From Struthidea cinerea (Eukaryota > Chordata > Aves > Passeriformes > Corcoracidae), in assembly GCA_013397865.1 (NCBI GenBank), contig VZTI01004801.1, positions 1,027,107-1,091,106 on the forward strand: a stretch of 64,000 nucleotides of DNA, written 5' to 3'. Made by a program: the position numbers and the translations under genes. The notes below the pieces were generated by a model. That model ran no database searches, was not told the origin of the DNA, and was given only the letters and a program-made list of their open reading frames with translations. Every line of letters starts with the position of its first letter. Positions within the stretch are counted from its first letter, which is position 1. This document shows positions 55,630-64,000 of the stretch, piece by piece.

Positions 55630-58600
55630 GAAGAGCACAGTGGAAGGGCAAGTTTGAGTGCCCTGATGATGGGGTGGGGACACAAATCATTGGAGCGTGC
55701 GTGAAATGAATGGCTCCAGCAATGAAATGCTCAGTCTTTCAGTGAACGTGAGGAGGAAAAACTGTCTGGCTCCAGGACAATACCTGGTGACTTGTTTAGA
55801 GGAAGAGCTCTGCCACTGACCAATGCATGAGGTTGATGAGAAGTGATCTGGGCAGGTCATTCAGAAAATCTATTTTGCTGGCCTGGGAAGGACATAATCA
55901 CCTTGGGCTGATGTTATCTGGGAGGCTGTGTTGAGGAGGGGGCAGCGAAATGGGCAGGCAAGGAAGAGCCTCTGGCTCAAAGTCAAGCCTTGAGGTCCCA
56001 GGAGGGACCACCAGGGAGGGGTGATGCTGGTGGGAGAGAGGATTTGAGTCACCTGTGCTGGGGAGGGATGCAACTCATTGGAGGAGCTGGCTGGGCTGAG
56101 TCTGCTTTAACCTGGCTCAACTTTATCTCCGTCCTTTCTGATGCTGGGTGCAATAGTTTTCAGTTCTGTTTCTAAGCATGTTGTTGTAATGTGGTTGGTA
56201 ACTTAAATCTCTCTCCCTCAAAACGAAAGTTCATCAAAATCTGTAATTTTAAAGAAAAGTTTTCGTTTTTATCTGCATGCACACCTTTGAAACTAGAGAT
56301 TAGCCTACCATAGATCCTGGCTGGGCAAAGGTGAGGCTCTGGACTTCAATGTGGAGTGAGATGGTCTCAAATCCCACAAGGTCCAAAAATGTGGATCTGT
56401 GTGGGAGCTAGGCATCTAGCTCCTGATAAACGGAGCTGAAGTGACTTTGGGAAAGTTCTGGGGCACAAAAGGTAAAAGTTTCCAAATGTCCCAGCCAACA
56501 TTAAAGCACCAAAGCATCCTGTCTCCTCCTTAGTCTGTATTAACAGGCAACAAACTCATGGTACCTGTTAGCACAAAACCTTGTTCATATTGGCTGGTTT
56601 AGTACTGAAATTGGGGTATTTCTAAGTTAATCACAAAAATGTCTTGGTTTATTATTATTTTTGATGACATTCTTATTTTCAGATGGCAACATCATGAATA
56701 GGAGGGACCTGCTGAATAAACAGCTATTGCCTTTCTTTGTGAAGAGATTATGTTTTGTTGTGCTTGCAGAAATGACTTCTGCTGCCATGTGTTGCCCTTT
56801 AAAAGCTAAAGAATAATAAATGAGCAAGAACAAGCATCTCAGATGCAGTGCCTATTTGGAAGGAAAAATCAGGTTTGGTATTGTGTGCGTCGTTCAATTT
56901 ATTTTATGTTAATTTGATCTTTTTCTTTTTTACTTTGGTGTAGCCTGATTAGTTCCACATGTTTTCCCCTAAGGATTGGACAGTAAAACTGCTTGTCTGA
57001 GTCATCAACTAGATAAATAATTGGCAAATTCAAGGTCTCATCTCCTAAATCATTCCACAGTTGCTTGTGGCCCTCAGAGCTCAGTTGCTTGTGCGCTTGA
57101 GTCAGCGGTTCAGTCCCCAGTCTGGGCTTTCACTGGTCCCAGGAGACCAACAAACCTCCGATTACGGAGCCTCACATCGGCTTGTCTTGGCACATCTGCT
57201 GGAAGAAGGCAGGGAGCCGCTGGGATCCTGTGGTCAGGGCTGGTATTTACAGCCGGGGCGGAGGAGCCGTCCCGAAATGGGCACCCTGGAGTGCACACCT
57301 GGCAGCTGTGCCACCCCCCTGCACGGGGCTGGGGCCGTGTCCTGCAGGGAGGTGCTGGGGCGTCTCCTTCTCACTGGGTTTCCTGAGCCCATGGCTCCGG
57401 AGGTGCTCGGGGATGCCTGGGGATGCCACATTGACCTCTGTGATTTAACAGGCTGATGATGAAATGGGCCATCCCAGCATCCTTATTTTCTCCAACTGCA
57501 GATATCAGTCCCAGGTCCAGGTGGCCTAAATATAACCCCACTCGTGGGTCCTGCAGAGAAGCCGTGAGATGGGAAATGAGAACATGAATTCGGTCTCTGG
57601 GATCCAGCCATGTGTGAGCATTGAGAGATTTGACATGGACACACAGCTGCTTCTTCATATGTGGTGGTTGTCTGGTTTCTGAGAGAAGAATGAACCCCTC
57701 TACTTGAGTAAGAGAGATGTTGGACTTCTGTTCTTCTGTCCCTGTGGGTTATTTCTGGCTTGGATTATTTTTTTAAGCGGTGCCACTTATGTCTAGTGGA
57801 AATCATATCCAAAGTGTAACCTGGGCTGGAGAAGTTGTACTGCTGTCCTGGGAATGTTAAAGGAGCTGAACTGGATAGTCCCTTGTCTGGATATGTTGTT
57901 TTTGTTGGTTTATTTTGGGAGAGGGAGTATGATTGCAGTTTAAAATGAAAGGAAGTGCCAAAAGCAGAATGAGAGACAGCTCAGTGGTGATCTCTGAGCT
58001 TAAGGAAAAACAGTGTAAATCTGGAACAGGCTCATAGTCTTCAGAGTGGGCTCCAGGCTTCTTAGCAGGAGAGTCACAGTTTCTGCTGAATTGGAAAAAT
58101 AGAGCAGCCCAAATGCCTCTCGTGAGAGGTCCTGGCCCCCTGGCTCGAGTCAGGCATGTTTGGAGCAAACCCTATGCCTTGAAGACGAAGCCACTGAGCC
58201 CCAAGGAAATCACTGGGGATGCTGGGCATGAGGGATGCAGAACCCTCCCCTCCTTTGGATTGTGCTGAGGAGTAAAAGGAAGTGAAGCTGAAGGAGAATG
58301 AGTGGATTGTGCTTTGCTGGAAAAAAGGTCATTTTAGCACACTGCAATGTGTGACAATGACACCTGTGAAAGTTAAATTGGCTCCTTGAGTTAAAGCTGA
58401 GCAAAGCTGTGCACTTTTTTGTACTTGTCCCCGTCAGGATTTTAGCTACCTTGGCTTTTGTGCTGACACTTTTGGACACGGGCATCCAGAGCCCACTCAA
58501 GTCCTCCTTTGGCTGGTGCCTGGTTTGGATGCTGGCTGCAGGCACTGCTGGCAGTGTGGACACCTGCTTGACTGGGGATGTGACCCAGATCTTGTGGTGG

Positions 58601-61600
58601 TGCTAAGCAGGAGCCAGAGCATTGTCCTCTGTAATGCCTACATTATCTCAATTAAAACAATGATGAGGAACTCGATGGGCACCTTCCCGCAGGGACTAAC
58701 CTCTGGTCTGTGGTGGTCTGCCTTTGGTCCTCTCCTTACCTCCCCTGTTTTTCCAGGAAGCAAACTGGTTTTGCAGCTGAGAGCTTTATTTTTGTAGGCT
58801 TCCCTTCCTTTTTAATTATCAAGATCTTGCTGCTTGGGGAGTGGTTTCCTAAGAGAGCACACTGTGTGTCCAGGTCCAGCATGTACCATGGGGTGTACCA
58901 TGGGGTGTTCTTTTGTAACTTCACCCCAGTCCTGGAGTTGTCTGGGTGCTCCCAAGAGCTCATCAGACGCTCTGTGCCAGGGGAGAGGAGCTGAGCCAGT
59001 CCTTTTCATGGATATTTCCATGAAAAAATATTTTGCAAATGATGAACTACCCTGGCAAGACAACTTGTAGGCAGCCACCAAGTCTTATTCTCTTCTCTAG
59101 TCATCATCTTATACTTAATATAAGCTTTCTTCTTTCTCCATGCCCTCTTAGCATTTGAATTTGGGTCTAGGTCTAGCTTTTCAAGAGAACAGCTCTCATC
59201 TCTATTGGCTGCTTAGGCCCTTCTCATCCTCCTCTTCCAGCTCAGGAAAAACTGGAGTGGTTCATGTTCTTCTTGTGGGTCTAGAGGGTCCCTCCATGTA
59301 CAGTGAATATTTGGTGGTGCAGAAGAGTAAAAAAGCAGCGGAGGACTGGAAGAAACAATTTGGCAGTCAGTGCAACTGGCTGGCTTGAATTACGTGTTAA
59401 AGTTTTGCCAGTTGTCAGTGTGTTGAGCATTTTGTATCATTGTAAGATTTTAGGAGTTCCAATGCAGATTTTCTATATTTTGTTGTCTGAGATTTGTGTG
59501 GTTTTTCTATTGTAGAAAGAAAACTTGCCCAGCAATTTGCTGCACACATTTATGCCCCCCTTTTTTTTTTAATGTACAGTGGAAACAAGCATCTGAAATC
59601 ATTCTTCTCCTTCTGACAACAACATCTGTAAAACCTTAATGTTGGAAGGAGGCAGGAACCAAGAGATTTATAACCCCCTGCTGAAATATTGGAACGACCT
59701 TATTTCCCGGCAATTAGCTTTGCTCAAAACATTTTTGTTTCCTATTAGAAACAATCTACTAACATTTACATTGATGTGCTTAATAGTTGCTGGCCGTCTC
59801 TGAATTCAAGCAGGCAAGGCAGGAGGAGAGGGAAGGAACATGCTTTGTAAACTGTGAGAGTATTTGCACTGTGTCGTGTGTGTTGATAGTGGTGAAAACA
59901 TCCGTCATGCTCTGCTCCAGGATGGGAATAACATCTTTTGGGAAAGGGAAGAGAACTGGTATTTGGCCAAGGCTTCTCTACCACTACAGCATATCAGGAC
60001 CAGCTCCAGCAATTGCTGGAGAGTGGCTCTTGATTCAGCTGCAACCCCTGAAGAGTGGAGAGGTGAGGAAAGAAGAGGAAGCAGCAGCACCTACATGCAA
60101 GATGTAGGAATGAGTAAGGTCAAATGGTGAGGAGTTAGGTTGAGGAATGGGTGAATGAATGGATCATTCCCCTTCTTCAGTGGATGCACTGATCTCCAGC
60201 AGAGACAGCAGCTCCGAAACCTCTCTGGGGCCTTCAGCAAGAAGTAGATTTTTGATTAGGTGTCTGAGTTTGGGATTGTTTGGGGGTTTTTTGTTTTCGT
60301 TTTATTTTTTTTTTTAGGATGTTGAGAGCATGATGTAATGGGATGAGCCTGAGAATCAGATATTTTAGGTTGAGTTGCCATATGAGGAATGCTTCATGTC
60401 TGAATGCACTGATAGCCTGAGTTGGAAGTGGCAGCAAATACTGTGGCAGTATTGTTTTGTAGGACCAGAGGAAAGAAATGCCTCTTTTCTCCTTGGCTTT
60501 GAGATCAGGAAGATTAATGTGTATCTAGATGAGGTCCCGAGTGGATCTGAAAAAGATGAATTGTTTAATTGTTGAAAAAATGCAATTTTAGGGATGTTGA
60601 AACAAAGTTGAACTTGAAACATTGGGGATGTTTAAGGACAGTGTCTTGTGTCTTTGTTTTGAAATTAACGTGCCTTGAAAATGGAAAGAACATAAAAATT
60701 TCAATTTAGGATGTTGTTAACTGGCTGTGGGATGTCCCTATGAGGGGCAGCATGGAAGAGAAGATTCTTGGGGAAATGCCATGGCCCTGCAGGTGATGGA
60801 TGATCACGCTTGGCATTCCACGGGCTTTTGTTGTCTTTGCTTCCTGGAGGTTTCCTTCACCATGAGATACCATTTTAGAAGTTTGCTCCAGGATGAACAG
60901 CAGATGGTGTCAACTCAATTTTGCTGAAGTCACAGATGATTCACTCACTTTGGCTGAAAATGAGCTTTTCCTGGCCCAGTTATGCCCCAGTTCCCCATCC
61001 TTTTTGCTGTGTGGCTGTAAGTGTTTTATAAGGCCGAGTGTTTAGCTGGATACCCAAATGGTGCGGGTTAGAAACTAATCCCTTTTGGAGGTGCGGCAGT
61101 GAACTGTAGCCTGGAGCTGCAGGCATTTGGGATGGTAACTACTCAGTCTGGCTCTGCTTTGGGAGCCAAGGCTTTGCAGAGTTGTACATGAATATTCCAT
61201 CATCCAGATGATCTCTCTCCATCAATCATCCCGATGACCAGTTGCTTCCTCAGTCGTGCATGTGCTGACCTAGGTACTTACTAGCGAAACTAGAGGTGAA
61301 GAGGGTCTTTTGACAGCCTTGGGGAGCAAAGGTGTGTGCCCCAAAGAGGCAATGCTTACCTGCCCTCTCTGTTGCCCTTGGGACACTGTTGGGTTCTCAG
61401 TGGGGTTTGGGGCACCTCTGCGGCACCTGACTGGTGTGGGGGTGAGGGCTGATATCTCTTTTTGTGCTATCACATCCAAGTCCACCTGGTTCCTTAGTCT
61501 TCATGCATGGCTGGAGCATGAAAACACAAGCTGAGGACTGAGACATCAAACCTCCAGTGATGTGTGGAGGCACCAGGGGCTGAGATGAACCCACCTCTCC

Positions 61601-64000
61601 CGCTCTTTGCCACAGCCTGCTGCAAGAGGGAGGGTGCTGCTGTCAGTCATCAGCCTGTCTCACTCCAGGCATTCCTGGCACAAGTCTCTTCAGGTTTGCC
61701 TCTTTGTGCACAGTCTGGTAATTCCTCGTCCGAGGAGTTTATTTGTCTTTGCTTTTTCTTTCTGCGAGGCTGGAGCAACTCCCTGCTCCCCATCCTCCTC
61801 TCCTGAGACACAACCTGAAAAATTACCCTCCTCTTCAGCTGCAGACAGAGTCACTGGCACATGCCTTGGGCTGTCCTGGACAGTCCCTGCACCAGCAGAA
61901 AACACTTGTTTAAGCACCAGCACGAGCGACTCCATGGTTGAACACCAAGGGGGAGAAGGACGACTGTTCAGGAATCCTGTTGGTTCCCCCAGCAAGGGAT
62001 AAACTGGCCATGGATCACCTTATGCTTTAAGCAACAGAAGGTGAAGGGCTGAAGCCAATTAATGTAGGATTTGGTGAGAGGCAGAAACTCAAGTGAGTTT
62101 TTCTGAAGGGGACAAGTTGCCTTATGAGTCTCTTTAACATATCTTTCTCTGTGGAATTATTTCCAAAGTATCCACCCCACACAGACTGCTTGCCCCCTTA
62201 AACAGTGTTGTGGGTAGAGGAGCACCAGGGAGGCTTTTTTTCCTCATTACCAGGTCTGCACATTCCCTTTCATCCCCCAGACTGTGAGGGCTGTCCCTGT
62301 GATGTGCTGCTGGTACCCCAAGGGCAGTGGGAGGAACAAGTCCAGGTTGGATTGGACTCTGGCAGCTTGTTTGGTTTGGATCTTGTTCCCAGAGCTTCAT
62401 CTGGTCACAAGTATAGCAGGGAGAAAGGATGCAGAGATGCACACTGCTCCCCACTCTTAAATAGCTGGAAGTATTTGGGGAAATGATGTGTTCACTTCAT
62501 GCATGGCACCAAGGACTCATCCCATGCAAAACTGTTCTGCTTGCAGCTGCGTGGGACAGCTTCCATATGTTCCCCCTTAAAATGGAGGGTGCCCTGTCCT
62601 TCTCCTCATCTGCTGGACAAAGAGGCTTTTCAGCAGTGGAGATGCCTTAATTCAACTGAGTATTTTAACTGAAGGATGTTGCTCTGTGCTTTGGTGTTCT
62701 TTTGTGCCAGAAACTGTCCCACAATGTGTGGGAAAGTCCCCTTTCCCTTTTCCTGAAGGACAGGTTTCTTTTCACCTCCCAGCTGCAGGCAGGCTCAGCA
62801 CACAGATTTATTTGGGGCCAGGGATGTGTGCGTGCATGTGTTTGTTTTATTTTTCTTTTTGAAAGAACAATGTTGTGGCGGCCGACAGCTAATCCTAAAT
62901 TTGGGATACCTGACATGGTAATGAGAAAACAAACCTTTCTGCACTTAAAATGAGTGACAGGCCAGGTTTGGCCCCAGCAACCTTCAGAACTGGTTTGACC
63001 TTGCAACCAGATCTCCTGGGCTGACTGACAGCTTTTTACGGTCGCATTAGGGCTGAGCTGACCTTGTTTATCTGGGGATTCACCTGGGAGACAGCAGACA
63101 TGTCCAGGGATATTAAGTCTCAAGCTGAAAATGTTTGCTCAGGTATTAGGGGGAGAGTTAATTTAGACTGAATGCCTCCTATGTGGCACCAGCCACTGCT
63201 CTGAGGGACACTGTGCCCCCTGGCCGATGACAGTCGGTTTAGACTTCCTTTAGAAAGTGGAGTCTCCTTTGAGTGGAGCAATGCAGAGCCCTTCAACTTG
63301 CTCTGAATTTCCCTTCCCATATAATATTTTTGAGGTTTTGCTTAAATAGAGCTCAGGTGAAGGGGCAGATGGATCTTCCTGCAGAGGAGTCTTGCTGCTG
63401 GTACCAGAAGTGCTTTGGACCAGGTGGACTCATTTTTGTTTTATAAAATATGACACGTGTGAGCTGACATCTGTCCCAACTGTGGCTGGCATCCCCTTTA
63501 CCTGGTACCTACCAGGTCCTTGCTTCCCATGCAGGGGGATGTCCTTCCCCTGCTGCAGTGACTCAGGAAAAGACTAAGGACCAGCAGTTCTTCGTCTTTG
63601 CTTGTGTGGACCCAGAACTGAGGACCAAGCCCTGGAGCTGCCCTCCTCCTGCACCCTGAGGATGGGCAGAAGAGAGGCACCCTGTAGATGGTGCTTGCCC
63701 TGTCTGCCCCTATCTACACATTTGGGAGCATCTAAGGGATGCTGCCTGAAGCCCAACCCGTGTTGATGTCACCTGAGCAACTAAGCCATCCCAGCAGAAT
63801 GATTCCATCTGCTGTGTGGTTGATTGCAGCCTTTGATTTCCAGCAGCACACATGTGCTCTGGGCCGGTGACACAGCCCTCCTGCAGCATCTCTTGGTGCA
63901 GGGGTGATGATTCTGGGTGCAGGGGGATCATGGGATTTAAATTTTTTAAAGATATTTCTTTGGGTTTGCAGGCAACTAACAGCCCTCAATGTGTGAATGA
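55630..64000. other. intergenic sequence to the window end, no gene seen
   Basis: No exon with recognisable protein similarity and flanking splice sites was found on either strand. A two-copy 12-bp repeat (GTACCATGGGGT) lies at 58885-58908, and a T-rich stretch near 60.27-60.32 kb. In mammals FOXE3 and FOXD2 lie on this side of CMPK1, but neither is in the window. Confidence 0.55.

Noticed and set aside
1..64000. Novel multi-gene system, CRISPR array, or bacterial-type operon
   Set aside because: The window is a conserved vertebrate gene block with spliced genes; no array, operon or unusual gene cluster is present.

Overview
The window looks like bird nuclear DNA: intron-rich vertebrate genes, low repeat content, CpG-island promoters, and CR1 LINE pieces with the avian 3' end. 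Three genes can be read by joining exons through splice sites and reading frame. They are TAL1 (minus strand, 1-8.6 kb, cut by the left edge), STIL (minus strand, about 11.9-30.7 kb) and CMPK1 (plus strand, 31.57-46.2 kb). The order TAL1-STIL-CMPK1, with STIL and CMPK1 head to head, matches the human chromosome 1p33 block. It is ordinary conserved vertebrate synteny.

Layout. 1-88: start of the TAL1 bHLH exon. 89-4502: intron. 4503-4594: middle coding exon. 5389-5766: first coding exon, which carries a single N that breaks its frame. About 4.25-10.35 kb: a large CpG island over the TAL1 5' end, with a candidate promoter 1a and first exon near 8.45-8.66 kb. 10.4-11.9 kb: a short spacer. 12617-29604: fifteen STIL coding exons; the short N-terminal exon was not found. 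30753-31439: an assembly gap covering the shared STIL/CMPK1 promoter. 31572-43972: six CMPK1 coding exons for a complete 196-residue UMP-CMP kinase, with a CR1 element in intron 1 and a 3'UTR of about 2.2 kb. 46.24-64 kb: no convincing gene. In mammals this side leads to FOXE3/FOXD2. It holds a CR1 fragment, an imperfect 165-bp duplication and microsatellites.

The genes are unrelated in function: a blood and endothelial transcription factor, a centriole duplication scaffold and a pyrimidine nucleotide kinase. I found no novel multi-gene system. The observations I rate highest are the TAL1 N (5721), whose removal restores the frame and a human-like N-terminus; the loss of the STIL C-terminal KEN degron with a different KEN present upstream; a GC-AG intron in STIL; a possible poison exon in STIL; and the structure of the TAL1 promoter. 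Statements about human proteins are from memory, not from alignment.
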